From assembly GCA_029204225.1 (NCBI GenBank), contig CM055106.1, forward strand, positions 47,684,633-47,748,632: 64,000 nucleotides of DNA. Reading direction: 5' to 3'. Source of the stretch: Diphasiastrum complanatum. Taxonomy: Eukaryota > Streptophyta > Lycopodiopsida > Lycopodiales > Lycopodiaceae. The first letter of the stretch is position 1. Each line of letters opens with the position of its first letter. The translations under genes were made by a program, and so were the position numbers. The notes below the pieces were generated by a model. That model saw only the letters and a list, made by a program, of their open reading frames with translations, was not told where the DNA came from and ran no database searches. Below, one piece after another: positions 34,960 to 47,164 of this stretch.

Positions 34960-35707
34960 TCATATACACATTGGTATATGTGACTTTCTCAAGGGTAAGT
35001 CCTCCCACGATGAAGGGCCTGGAATACCTCTGCCTCTCTTAAAATAGGTTGATGAATGAACATATTGCTTTGCTGATCCAAGCCCATGATCCTCAAATAT
35101 ACAAAATAAAGGTGCTTGCAAGCCATGTAGGACCCGTAGTCCTACCTCTAGAGAACTATTTGTCTCAACTTCAAAAATTTCATGCTGGCCATCCTTAACA
35201 ATTTTCTCTGTAAGTACAATCCTCCCCAATAGCTTTGCTAGAATGCTTGATCCACTCTTGGACAATATCACGATAATTGCACTTGACATGGTGGCATCAG
35301 ATTTTATCTCTTGTTCCATTGTAACAGCATGGCGACAAAGGAGAGGACTATCTAGCCCAATTGTAGTTGCATTTGACATTTTTTTTTACTCCAAATGGTG
35401 GCGTGCCCATATGAAAAATATGATCATCACACTCATCGTCTGCATCACTACCATCTAGTCTATTGTTTGGGAAGGCCCACTTTGCATTGACATGTCTTTC
35501 ATTTGCCTCTGGTCACTTCTCTCATGTATCACAACATAGTGAGCTGATAATGAAGACAACATTGAAGCTTTCGAAGGTATATGCAGTTCCCAAGGTACTC
35601 TTCAAGTAACCCTTGCTGACAATAGCTTTGCCATCATTTAGGGGGATTGTAACAATGCCAGTGATACTCACTGGAAACTCAATTGTTGCATTCATCATAC
35701 CTATCAC
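34960..35707 (-). pseudogene. Possible degraded coding region, unassigned
   Basis: Two minus-strand frames, 35707-35522 (ATIEFPVSITGIVTIPLNDG, then KGYLKSTLGTAYTFESFNVV) and 35379-34960 (IVLTEKIVKDGQHEIFEVET, then GLRVLHGLQAPLFCIFEDHG), have protein-like composition and lie close together in one direction. The stretch between reads AKWAFPNNRLDGSDADDECD in another frame. No retroelement or other family is recognised. Base composition is less AT-rich than the flanks. It could be a broken host gene or a DNA transposon remnant, or chance. Confidence 0.3.
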
Positions 35708-37092
35708 TCATCCAACAAGGTTTGTGGATTAGGTTACAGTTCATGCTACTTGGTTTTAATGAAAAGTTTAAGTCCTAGGTGGGCCTTGGATAGTCCAAAC
35801 TTTGAATGCCTAACTAATTTGTGTGATCACTTTGGTACTTCAATCTCAACTATAGAAAAAACTCCATATTGTAGAGATTTGAGTGGCAATATATTGTGAA
35901 GATATGAGTGACAAACGTGGACTTTAGGGTTGATAGTTTACATCAAAGAACTTTCATAGAGCACAAAAAAATAGTGGACAAGTCTCCTAGATCATAGAGG
36001 AGGACTATCATTTGTGGTTGTTTTGGCCGATTGATTGTTTTCCTACTAGGTGACTATTAATTCCCCATCCCATTCTCTACACGAGTCTTGTTGCGATGTT
36101 GGAATAACGATAGGACAATCTCCATGCAAATTCTGTTAGATTTTTAGAATAATGGCAAGTGCTATTTGTTTTGTCATTATAGGACCTCTCAAGCGATTAT
36201 TAAAACTTGAGCTAGAAGCCACTACAAACAAGGAAGCCAAGCTAGTCAAGAAAGCCAATCCCTTATTTTAATACTTAGTAATAAATTAATAAAACAATCA
36301 TCCCTTGTAAAGTAGCCTATGAAAGATGAGATTCTGTCTTTAGTTGACAATGTGACCAAACTCAATAAGATTAGGCCAATGATCGTAGGTCAACAATTTG
36401 AAGATCAAGCATAAACAACATTGACATGATCAACTATAATAGTTGATCTTAAGAACATTAGTGTAGAACATGTGGAAACTAATTGAACACATATAAGCAG
36501 AGGATGTAAAACAAAAGACAATGATGAGGTTAAAAGCAGATAAACAAATATATAGACTTCTCGTTAGTATGTGCATGTAGAGTTTAGAGAAGTAATTTCA
36601 TAGTCGATATTTCCACAATTTTCAAAACATTTTATTGTCTGTTGAAAACCCGTGTTACAAACTAGTTATAGTCCTAAGCCATGTTAACTGAGCCAGAAAA
36701 ATAAAAAATAAGATGTTGAAGAATTGGGGGTGATAATACTTTCTATAACTTTTTGGATTAAATGGCTCTATCTTTATATATTCTGATTGAATTCACTAGA
36801 GAAATAAACCATTAGCTTGATTGTAATCTCACCATAATTGGAAAATTGCAAAATAGTAAAAATTAAGGTGTTCATATTGCAATTTCAAAGGACTTTGAGA
36901 GCCAAATATATCAATGTAATTTTGTCGACTAAAAAATGCTATCTATTTGTGTATACAAATGCACACCATGCCATACGTTCCACAAGTATCAAATAAATGC
37001 CAAAATAGCATTAGTCATGTATTCCAAGCTAGTACAGTCAGTGTAAATCCAAATCAAAAGTGTTTGTATTTTGTTGCATTTATTAGCTAGTG
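35708..37092. other. No gene recognised
   Basis: AT-rich anonymous DNA. The minus-strand gypsy relic starts abruptly at about 37093. Confidence 0.5.
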
Positions 37093-38523
37093 AATTCCTG
37101 CAAAAGTAGAACCCATCGAGCAATTTGTCCTGATAAATCTGGTTTATTCACGAGATACTTTAGAGCATAGTGATCAACATAAAAAATAAAAGCATATACT
37201 AGCAAATAATATCGAAATTTCTTAACAGTAAAAATCATTCCGAGTGCTTCCCTTTCTATAGTCGAATAATTCTTCTCCGAGGCACTTAGCTGTCAACTTG
37301 CATAGTATATGAGATGATCTTTCTTTTGATCGTCCTTCTGGCTCAGATAGACACCAATAGCAAACGCGGAAATATCAACATAACTATGAGATAAAATAGC
37401 CCAGTTGGGTGGCCTCAGAATAGGAGCATTGATCAACCTCTGCTTAAGTTCTTCGAAAGCTTTTTGCTATTCATTCGTCCACAAGTATTCCACTTGTTTT
37501 TTGAGTAGATGCGTAAGAGCAACAACAATAGAGGCATGATTATGGATAAATCTCCGATAATAGCCGACAAGTTCTAAAAAAACTCTTAGTTCATGTAGAT
37601 TTGTTGGTATCAGGAGGTTCTTTATAAGCTTGATTTTATTTTTATCGACCTCTATTCCTCTGTTTGATATTCTGTGTCCAAAAATTCCTTCTTTTATACC
37701 GAAAAAATATTTTTCTGGGTGAAGCGATAAACAAGTATCTCAACACCATTGCAATCTAAGTTTCAGCTTCTGTAGATGTGTTTTTATATCACTATAAACA
37801 CATAAATCATCAATGAAAATTTCAAGAAAAGTTCTTAGGAAGGCAGCAAAAATTAACATCATAATTCACTGAAAAGTCGCTGGTGCATTGCAAAGACCAA
37901 AGGGCATTTTGTTGTAGGCATAAGTGCCCCAATCTATAGTAAGCGTAGTCTTTGAACGATCCTCTTTTATCACTCCAACCTGATTATAACCAGAGAAACC
38001 GTCATAGAAACTATAACGCTCTTGACCAGCAACTTGATCTAAGATAAAATCAATGAAGGATAAAGAATGATGATCCTTCCTTGTTGTGACAACATTGAGC
38101 TTTTGGAAATCCTGACATATTCGTATTTTGCCAGTCTTCTTCTTTGGAACAACAACAATGGGAGACACCCATTCGCTACTTAAGACGAGATAAATAATAC
38201 CTGTCTTAAGGTGCTTGTTGAGTTCGTCTTTCACCATGAGGAAGTACTTTGGATTGAGATGATACTGTCCCTGTCGAACAGATACAACATCTTTTTTAAG
38301 ATCAATACGATGCTCTCTGAATTCTGTAGGTATTCCTTTCAAATCATCGAGAGTGACCAAGCAAATACATCTTGGTACTCCTTCAACAATTCTGTGAATT
38401 CAGCTAATTCCGTCTCTCCAAGTGACTTTGAGACATGCACAAATCTACCAGGTGCAAGTTCAATTAGTTCAGTAGAATCTGGTAGAATGATATCTTCTGT
38501 CATACTGGCCTTGGTATGGCCAT
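37093..38523 (-). pseudogene. pol: Gypsy RT/RNase H, inverted copy
   Basis: On the minus strand it reads KASMTEDIILPDSTELIELA, then DVFAWSL, WVSPIVVVPKKKTGKIR, GFSGYNQVGV, MPFGLCNAPATFQ, and on through the thumb and RNase H as far as LLLQEF. It mirrors the plus copy from 38558 almost base for base, including NPKYFLMVKDELNKHLK. It has several stops and shifts. The RT type (Trp-Gly-Thr-Tyr-Ala-Tyr before MPFGLCNAP) is that of non-chromovirus Athila/Tat-like gypsy. No gag or integrase is attached. Confidence 0.88.
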
Positions 38524-38532
38524 GAAACATCT

Positions 38533-41342
38533 ATGGAGTCAACCATGTGCGAAATTTATGGCCATACCAAGGCCAGTATGACTGAAGGTATCATCTTACC
38601 AGATTCTACTGAACTGATTAAACTTGCACCTGGCAGATTTGTGCATGTTTCAAAGTCACTTGGAGAATCTGAGTTGGCGGAATTCATTGAACTATTAAAG
38701 GAGTATCAAGATGTTTTTGCCTGGTCGCTCGACGATTTGAAGGGTATTTCTGCAGAATTCGGAGAGCACCGAATTGATCTGAAGGAAGATGCTGTACTTG
38801 TGCGACATAAACAATATCGTCTCAATCCTAAATACTCTCTAATGGTCAAGGACAAACTTAACAAACACCTTAAGGCAGGTATAATCTATCCCGTCTTAAG
38901 TAGTGAATGGGTTTCACCCATTGTTGTCGTCTCGAAGGAGAAGACTGGCAAAATACGAATGTGTCAGGATTTCCGAAAACTCAATGCTGCCACCAAGAAA
39001 GACCATCATCCTTTGCCTTTTACTGATTCCATCCTAGATCAGGTTGCTGGTCAAGAGCGTTACAGTTTCTGTGACGGCTTTTCTAGATATAATCAGGTGG
39101 GAGTGCAAAAGGAGGATCGCTCAAATACCACATTCACGATGGATTGGGGCACTTATGCCTACAACAAAATGCCCTTTGGTCTTTGTAACGCTCCAACAAC
39201 TTTTCAGCGAATCATGATGTTAATTTTCACTGCCTTCCTGAGAACTTTTCTCAAAATATTTATTGATGATTTTTGTGTGTACAGTGATATAAAGACACAC
39301 CTGCAGAAGCTGGAATTAACATTGCAACGGTGTTGAGATACTAGTTTATCTCTTCATCCAGAGAAATGAATTTTTGGTATGAAAGAAGGAACATTGCTCG
39401 GACACAAAATATCTAACAGAGGAATAGAAGTCGACAAAGATAAATTTGAGCTTATAAAGAACCTCCTGATACCAACCAATTTGCGTGAACTAAGAGCTTT
39501 CTTAGGACATGTTGATTATTATAGGAGATTTATTCAAAATCATGCTTCTATTGCTGCCTCTCTTACACATCTACTAAAGAAACAAGTGGAATACTTGTGG
39601 ACGAATGAACAGTAGAAAGCATTTGAAGATCTTAAGCAAAGGTTGATCAATGCTCCTATTCTGAGACCACCCAACTGGGCTATTTTATTTCACAATTATG
39701 TGGATGTTTCTGCATTTGCTATTGGCATCTGTCTAAGCCAGAAGGACGACCAGAAGAAGGATCATCCCATCTACTATGCAAGTCGACAGTTCAGTCCATC
39801 GCAGAAAAATTATTCGGCTATAGAAAGGGAAGCACTTGGCATGATTTTCACTATTAAAAAATTTCGACATTATTTTATTTTTCATGTGGATCATTATGCT
39901 CTTAAGTATCTTGTAAATGAACCAGATCTATCAAGACGAATTGTTCGATGGGTTCTACTTCTGCAAGAATTCATGTATCAAGTAGAGCTTTGTCAAGGAA
40001 AGTATCATACAAATGCTGATTATCTATCGCGACTCAGCACTGGAAAAATTGAAGATCCTATCAATGATGATTTTTCAGACGAACATTTATGCGAGATTTC
40101 ATCTACAAATTCGTTATATTCTGATATCATTACTTATCTCAAGGATCAGAGATATCCGGATGGTTATGATTTGGAGCAAAAGACAGTTTTTCAATATAAG
40201 ATAGCACCTTATACAATTATTAACAATATTCTGTACAAGCTTGGTGCAGATCATCATCTTCGAAGATGTCTCGAATCCGAAGACATTAAAAAGGTCGTTA
40301 AAGCCTTACACTCAGAAGATGTTGGTGGACATTTTGCTTTGAAGAACACAGTTAATAAATTATTGATTGCCAAGTATTGGTGGCCAACAATGTTCAAGGA
40401 TGTATCAAACTTTATTCGTTCATGTGCTCCATGCCAAAGATCTGGTAAGCCTACAAAATCAATGAATTGGCCGTTGACACCAATCCTTCCTCTTGCACCA
40501 TTCGAGAAGTGGGGAATTGACTTTGTCAGTCCAATTATACCTGTTACCCGACATACGAAATGTCAATATATTCTAGTTGCAACGGATTATGCTACAAAGA
40601 ACGTGGAAGCAGAGGCGACAAAAAGAAATGATGCAAAAACTGTCGCGACGTTCTTATTCAAAAATATTATCACCATATATGGTTGTCCACTCGAACCAGT
40701 AAGTGACCGAGGTACACATTTTTTAAATGACACTATACAGTTGCTGACAACTTATTTCCTTATCAAACACAGAAAAACTACACCGTATAATCCAAAAGCA
40801 AACGGGTTAACAGAAAGAGCTAATGGAATTTTATGTAAGATCTTGACTAAAATTACTATTGCACATGCAACAGATTGGGATCAGAAACTACCATCAGTTC
40901 TTTGGGCTTATCGTAATACAGAGAAAATCACGACAAAACAAACATCATATTTTCTGACATATGGTATGCATCCTATTTTGCCAATTGAATTTGAGGTCAA
41001 AACTTTTCGTATCCAAGCTCAACGAACAAATGCAGACTCTATAGACGAAACGTTGACTAATATTGAAGAACTAGTTGAAGCTCGTGAGTCTTCACAAAAA
41101 TTAACGAACGAAATCCAGGAACAAAGAAAGAAGAAATATGACAGTCATATAAAAAAATGTGATCTTAAAGCTGATGATTATGCGCTGATATATGATTCCC
41201 AGGAAAACTCCATATGCGATGGCTTGGACCTTTTAAAGTCATAGAGGTGTTTGACAATGGTTCTATGCAACTTCAATCACTTGAAGAGGAACTGTTACCT
41301 ACATGTATTAATGGGTCCAAACTAAAAAAATACTACCTTTGA
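38533..41342 (+). pseudogene. pol: Gypsy pol: RT, RNase H and integrase (non-chromovirus type)
   Basis: One frame from 38533 to about 41195 is broken only by TGA 39334, TGA 39367 and TAG 39613. A frameshift near 41195 moves the integrase end (RWLGPFKVIEVFDNG, LKKYYL) into the next frame, ending at TGA 41340. RT shows WVSPIVVV, MPFGLCNAPTTFQ and FIDDF at the active site. RNase H has [18 protein letters not shown] and [10 protein letters not shown]. Integrase has an HHCC finger (H.....H, CAPC near 40425) and a DDE core (GIDFVSP, VSDRGTHF, NGLTERANG). It lacks a chromodomain. Gag and protease are absent because the copy begins at the inverted junction. The broken codons fit Trp, Cys and Gln positions, as expected of C-to-T/G-to-A decay. 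Confidence 0.92.
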
Positions 41343-42187
41343 CCAGATTTTTATTTATTTATTTTTATTCTTATTATTTTCTAGTATTTTTCTGATAATG
41401 TTCGCGACTTTTTTTTTCTTTTCTAGAAAATTTTCTAGAAATTTTCGTGAACTTTTCTACCACTGTTCACCATTTGTTCAAATTGTTTCGTGAATTTTTC
41501 GAGATTTTTTCTTGTCTTCTCTCAAATTTTTTAAGTTATTTTTCAAAGTATTTTCTAGAACTTTTCGAGAAACTTTTGCGACACTCTAACTGTGAACTGA
41601 AACTTGTCATTTTTTTTTTTCGAGAATTTTTCTAGAATTTTTCTAGCATTTTTTTTTCTCCAATTTTTTGAGAAATTTTCTAGGATGACACTTAACATTT
41701 TCAAGAATTTTTCTTGAAGTTCTATATCATTTTCTAGAATCTCTCAAGAATGTTTCACAAAACATTCTAGAAACTTTCTAGTATCTTTCAAGAATCTATC
41801 TACCTACTTTTTACATCCCTCTATTAAAGATGATGGCTACGTGATCCTCATTATTCACACGTGTGTACGCTCACATATCAAAACCGATATTATTTCTCCT
41901 TAATTTATTTAAAATGGTCTTCCGTCATTAAAGATTGGTCTGTCAAATCATAGTTTCAAACACTGACCCATGCACGTACTCCATAAATGGAAGTGCCAGA
42001 TGTCAAGTCACCATGCCACATCATCATCCCTTCCACACCGCTACTGCATATCAGAGTTATTTCTCATTTTTCTTCCTTACACTTTCTGCCTGCGATTTTA
42101 TGCTTTCCTACGCACATTCTCTTTGCGATCAAAGCATTCATTTGCGACCTATTGCGATCTACGAGCTTTCGTGAAAAAATTCGAACA
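41343..42187 (+). other. Spacer between integrase and the extra ORF
   Basis: It has no coding capacity up to about 41980. 41421-41794 is packed with TTCnnGAA sites (separate entry), and CACACGTGTG occurs at 41856. This spacer would be the leader or promoter for the downstream ORF. Confidence 0.6.
41421..41794 (+). promoter_or_regulatory. Cluster of 13 TTCnnGAA sites (heat-shock-element-like)
   Basis: Exact TTCnnGAA occurs at 41421, 41433, 41444, 41487, 41553, 41564, 41619, 41630, 41700, 41711, 41732, 41765 and 41787. Four adjacent pairs are spaced 11 bp and one 12 bp. TTCnnGAA is the tail-to-tail unit of plant heat shock elements, where contiguous units repeat every 10 bp. Function is inferred from the motif only. 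Confidence 0.5.
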
Positions 42188-44791
42188 ATGGCTTCTGGAT
42201 CCAGTTCAAGCTCTAACATCATCTGGAAAGTATGCGCAGGAATCCGCCTGGCATCCATCCAGTCCTTTTTGGATCGATGCAGGTTGGATAATTTGAAAGT
42301 GGACCCCTCCATCATCCTCTCCGAAGTCAGTACGGAGTTTGTCAACTTCATTCATTCCATTTCGGAGGTGGACTTCAAAGTCCATGTGCGAGGCAAATTC
42401 TTCACTATCTTTGAAGACTTGTTCTGCACAGCCCTTGGATTACCGATGGATGAAAAGATGATCTCAACAAATAAGAATTCGGTGGATGAAGTTGTCCACT
42501 TCCTTACCAGTTGCTTCGTACCCATGAAGGGGTACAAGATCTTCATGATTCGTGATACCACATTGAAAATGTTTTGTAAATATGCGAACCAAGTACTCTT
42601 TTTGACGGATGCTGATGCAACGATTTCAGTGCAAAATTTTGGTTACATCATAGACGCACTTGCGAGAAATCCGATTTGTTTCGGCACTATTACATATAAT
42701 GCATTTTTGCGCTAGATCAAGCACCAAAAATTTTCTGGAGTTGGAGCACATGTCTCTCGGCTATGTGCCCATTTCGACATTTTGAACGAGCAAGAAAAAA
42801 CATTGTTGACAGGAAGGATGTTGGCCCCCAAGCCAATTGATCTTTCCGGCCTCATTACCCAAATTGCACCAGTCGTCGAAGTAGCAGCTACCACTGCTAT
42901 GGACATTGATGCTGCACCATCCCAGTCGGAACCAGATCCAACTGTGGCAATCGAGACTGATGGAACTGCTACTGCTGCTGATTCTTCACAACACGCATCT
43001 GCTTCCACATCTCAGAAGCAACCGAGGACCTCCTCCTCTAACGATGATGCAACTCAGTCTAATACCTCAGACAAAAGACAAATAACTGCTGAAGGAGACA
43101 CTGGGGCACCTGTGGCAGATGAAGAACAACCAGATGACCAGTCCCAGTGGTTTCGCACTATGACCGAGAAAGCCAAAAACCTAGTGGCTGAAGTGTATGA
43201 GTTGGACAAGTACCATCAGCAACTTACGATGGAATTTGTCAACTCAGAAAGAAGATGCCAAGAGAATCTCAAGGCATCTTTCGAGAAGATTGATTCACTC
43301 GAATCAGACAACACGAAGCTGATTGAACGAAATTGTTCTCTCAACACACAGCTTCAAACCTTAATAAAGGAATTTGATTCTTTAAAACAGATCAATAAGA
43401 CGATTGAGTCCAAGTCTGATAATTATGATACTCAAAATGATTCTTTAAAGCAGCAACTGACAGCTGCAAATCAACATAATGTCACGCTCCAGAAATATTT
43501 CCAAGAGGAGCGAATGAGAAGACTTAAGACAGAAGCTGCTCTCTCGGTATGCTCCAATGTAGGGTCTGTTAAAGTCGACCTCACGAAGCTAAAATAGCTC
43601 CAAGATCAGATGCTTGACAATTTTTGAGTTGAGTTCCTGCAACCACTCAAGGATTTGAAGGCTCTTGTCGAGGAAGAATTGGCGGAGGTAAGGGAGTTTT
43701 TGAGTGAAGCTACCCCATCTTGCAGCGGACCAGATGCACACGACAAGTACCTTAAGGCCCTACTCAGAATTGATGACCTTATACAGCAAATTCCATCTAT
43801 GCCTACCTGCACCGGAGCCTCAGACCATCTGAAAGCAGTCACAAAGATTGACAAGCTTGAACAGGAGATGTCAGATCTCCAACAACAAATGGAAGATCAG
43901 AAGCTGGCCGCTGAGTTGCAAACTCAGGACTTGGCAACTGCATCTACACAGCCAAAACGAATGTCACAGAATCAGTTGAAGGTATGTGCTGACAGATTTC
44001 GTGCATTTGTTGAATGCTTCTGGAAATGGTGTCCACCTGCTTTTAACATTGAATTACAATGGTGTATGGATTATATGATGCTACCAGGCGCAGTAGGCAT
44101 CGCCTTCAACGATTGGAAGCGACCATGGGAGAAGGAAGACTTTCTCTGGTTAATGGCCCTAGCTTTCTATCGAACAGAAAGGATGTCTTTGCTGGGGCAT
44201 AATCCAGGAAAGTTTAAAGTCCTACCTTTCAGGTCAGCAGAGTTATACGTAGGCTCTTGAATACATTCGCATCAAAGAATTTCAATTTTTGCAGAATGAA
44301 GACAATAAGCAACATTTTTGGAAGCAAAAGTCGTAGTTTCAATTATACAAACCCAAAGCTATTGCGGATTTAGGCGCATTCGATGACGCAGGGTTGCTAA
44401 CCAGCATTAATATGGCATATCCAGACTTATCCAGTCTATATGTGGATTGGGAGCGGAACCTTGCAGACTATTTTGTTGAGATTCGACGTAATCTGCAGGA
44501 TAGAAGAAAGTCATATTTTGGCAATTTGGTACCTTTACGACAAAGACGTTGTTTTTTGTTCAGAATCTTTATGTTAAAAGCAATTTTATTAGATTATCAG
44601 CTCAAAACTGTGAAGAAATCACTCTACGAAGTGATTCAGACGAAGATACAAAGTTGACTCATGAGTTGTTCGATGGAACATTACTTCCTGTTAAACTAGA
44701 AGAATTCGGCAACCTCCCAGTTGGCCAATATATAAAATCCAAAGAAGATTTGTTGTTGATCGAAGCTCAACAGAACTTGGAGCTAGCTTAG
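42188..44791 (+). pseudogene. Extra ORF (aORF) of the gypsy element, coiled-coil protein
   Basis: A large second protein downstream of integrase, about 870 codons. From ATG 42188 (MASGSSSSSNIIWKVCAGIR) one frame continues to 44260 through TAG 42713, TAG 43595 and TGA 43625, then shifts twice to end near 44791. Order: an N-terminal globular part (DFKVHVRGKFFTIFEDLFCT, ALGLPMDE), a Thr/Ser/Ala-rich linker, a long coiled coil (about 43140-43590, e.g. LESDNTKLIERNCSLNTQLQ), a second coiled coil and a C-terminal globular part (FVECFWKWCPPAFNIELQWC). No signal peptide or clear membrane span is seen, so an envelope role is not supported. Shorter relatives lie at 46382-47164 (minus) and 59833-61959. 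It may resemble plant transposon-associated proteins, but I do not recognise a named family with certainty. Confidence 0.7.
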
Positions 44792-45118
44792 AAACTATAT
44801 GAAGAATTGAATAATTTATAAATATTATTCATGTCTTTGTCGTGCTGATGCATGTCTGTGCTACCGAAGCTAGATCTTTGCAGTTTGAAGATGTTTTGAA
44901 GTTTGATTCCAATTTTCTTCAAACAATTTCAACTCAAAATCAACCTACTCAATGCAACAACAAGACACAAATTCTCCGAAGAAATATCTAAAGGACAAAT
45001 CATATAAAGAAATATTTTTTTTTGCCTCAATGAAAATCAGACGATCGAGAATGTTCCTTGAATAATCCTCGAAATAACGATGATATGTTCACGAGGACAT
45101 TTCACATTTGAGGGGATA
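44792..45118 (+). other. 3' untranslated region and polypurine tract
   Basis: It ends TTTGAGGGGATA (45107-45118) directly before the LTR start. Confidence 0.6.
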
Positions 45119-46381
45119 TGTGATGCCACGTAAATGTCAAAAATTGAATTCAACGTAAATATGGCATAATATACTTGAAAATGAAGATATGAGCTGGTTA
45201 AGTATAAATCATGAAGAGGCCTAAGGCCTTTTTTGGAGAATATATCTCCTAGGTACTTGCCTTATAGATTAAGGGCTAGACCTTTAATAGGAAAAGACAT
45301 TGCCTTGGATAACCCTTAACTAGTTTGTCCATACGAAACAACTAGTTATGAAAAGACATGTTAAACTAGAGTAACTTTAATTCATAGTTAAGTATACCTC
45401 TTATGGTATAGTTGAATGTATTTTCAATTTAAATCTTAACTAGACCCTTTCGCAGGAGCGACGTACCTATTGTTTAAGAGGTGTGTTTGTTCGCCCCGTA
45501 GAACATATATTGATCTCACACTTCAGTCTCAATCATCGAGAGAGAAGAGTTTATGCTTATGTAAGAGATTGAAGAAGTGAATAGAGTTCTATGAGTTATT
45601 CTCCCTTATCTCTGTTCTCCGCACTGTTGAGTGTGAGTGATCTTGAGTCTGCTAACAATCTCTAACACATTTCATGAATTACTCTCTCATCAGACAGACG
45701 CTCTAGTGCATTACAGTCGTTTGCTGTGTTTTCGTAAAGCATGCTCTAAAGAACTGTCTTAAAATCATCTTGTTTGTTTGTCGCAAATACTTTCTTTTCG
45801 ACATTTGAACAATGACTATCTTTGTGCAGTCTAGCACGATCATTGAATTAAGTAGTATGTATACAAAGGAGATGACAGTCCATGTTTGAAGAATTGAGTC
45901 TCTAATCTGTTTTCCTGATTGGCCTTGACATAAGTTTCTAACGTGCTCGAAAACCATTCATACTCTTTAACCATTAAGTTGGACTTTAGCTGTTGAGGAC
46001 TATTGTCTAGGATCGAATAGTTCGTGAACTCGATTAATTAATTGTCTGCGCAGTCGCGAATACATCGAACAATTCCCCATTCTCTGTTGACACCTTAGTC
46101 AGCCAAAGTGTAGTCTGCTATACTACTCTGATAACATTTCATTTGTAGAACGCGCTTCCTTCAATTCGATAGAGGCCAGATTGTTGTTCTGAATTCATTC
46201 ACATTACCCATTCCAAATATAAGTAATATTGGTTACTTTTTAATGTCTGTCGACAACCAGAATAACATTCAAAACCACCTATCATAATTACCCCAGAAAC
46301 ATAACTTTCTAACACTGTCCTCTGTGGGAACGATACTTTTCACTACAAAATCTATATTAACCTTGTTGGTATAGCGCGACA
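45119..46381 (+). mobile_element. Gypsy 3' LTR (element with the aORF)
   Basis: It starts TGTGATGCCACG after the purine tract and ends GTATAGCGCGACA, 1263 bp. It matches 63074-64000 (TATGGCATAATATACTTGAA and following). Beyond 46381 the sequence is a different gypsy copy in the other direction, so this element sits inside it. Confidence 0.8.
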
Positions 46382-47164
46382 GCGGTAATGGAGGGACGTC
46401 TTCGGGTAGCAGGTGCAGATGTGGATGTAGAGGTAGCGCCACACATTTGTTTGCTGGCCATTGTATTAATAACTGCAGGTTGGGAGGAGATAAAGGTTAG
46501 TGTGTGGCACGAGGGTAGACAAAAGGAATGAGCATTGGAAACCGTGCACCTTCACCTCGAGTAGTGCGCAGGCAAAGTTACACAACAGGGGGCCTACCGC
46601 GATTCGCTCCCGGTCATTGGGTTTGATGGAGTTGGTTAGTTCTCGAAGGAGGAAGCTATGCCAGTCATATGGCACAACTGAGGGACCAAAGAATTCTAAA
46701 AAGGATTCCACTATCTAACTCAGCAGCTTAGACTGGATTCTGTCTTTGCGAAATGTTGAAATAACCGGAAAGTTATTCAACAGATGCACAGCCATCTGAA
46801 TGACGGGTTCCGTGATAGCCTCTATTAGGTAACCACTGTTAGTCTGTATGAGAATTTCTGGTGCTGTTTGGGCATAATGCCAATCGTGACCATTGAGTTT
46901 GCGTTAATCCTGATCTTGTACGTGGTACCTTGGTACAAGAAGTGAAGAGAGTCTTTTCCTTGTCCCAGGTGGCGTAGGCGTGAAGGGCAAGACCCATGTT
47001 AATCTCATAATGGAAGAGCACCGGGTAAAACCCCATTGCCGCTAGAAGTGGATCGGCTGCCTGTAGCCATGGTTGGATCAGAGCGTCAGAGGGTAGAGGC
47101 CTCAGGGATGTCACACTGGATCACCTGTTTGGCACCAGAGTCTTCAGAGGATGAGGAGGCCATG
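46382..47164 (-). pseudogene. aORF, N-terminal part (second gypsy element)
   Basis: The minus strand begins MASSSSEDSGAKQVIQCDIP at about 47164. It continues in shifting frames with PLLAAMGFYPVLFHYEINMG, LALHAYATWDKEKT, a block matching VPYDWHSF(L)IREL and IKPN..ERIA.GPLLC of the plus-strand copy at 59833-61959, and ends where the LTR at 45119-46381 inserted. It therefore lacks the linker and coiled coil. Confidence 0.65.

Noticed and set aside
42064-42561. Minus-strand ORFs over the start of the aORF
   Set aside because: Antisense shadows; the plus frame continues through stops with consistent composition.
42188-44791. Envelope protein of a retrovirus-like element
   Set aside because: No signal peptide, membrane span or furin-like site is visible; coiled coil and position alone are not enough.
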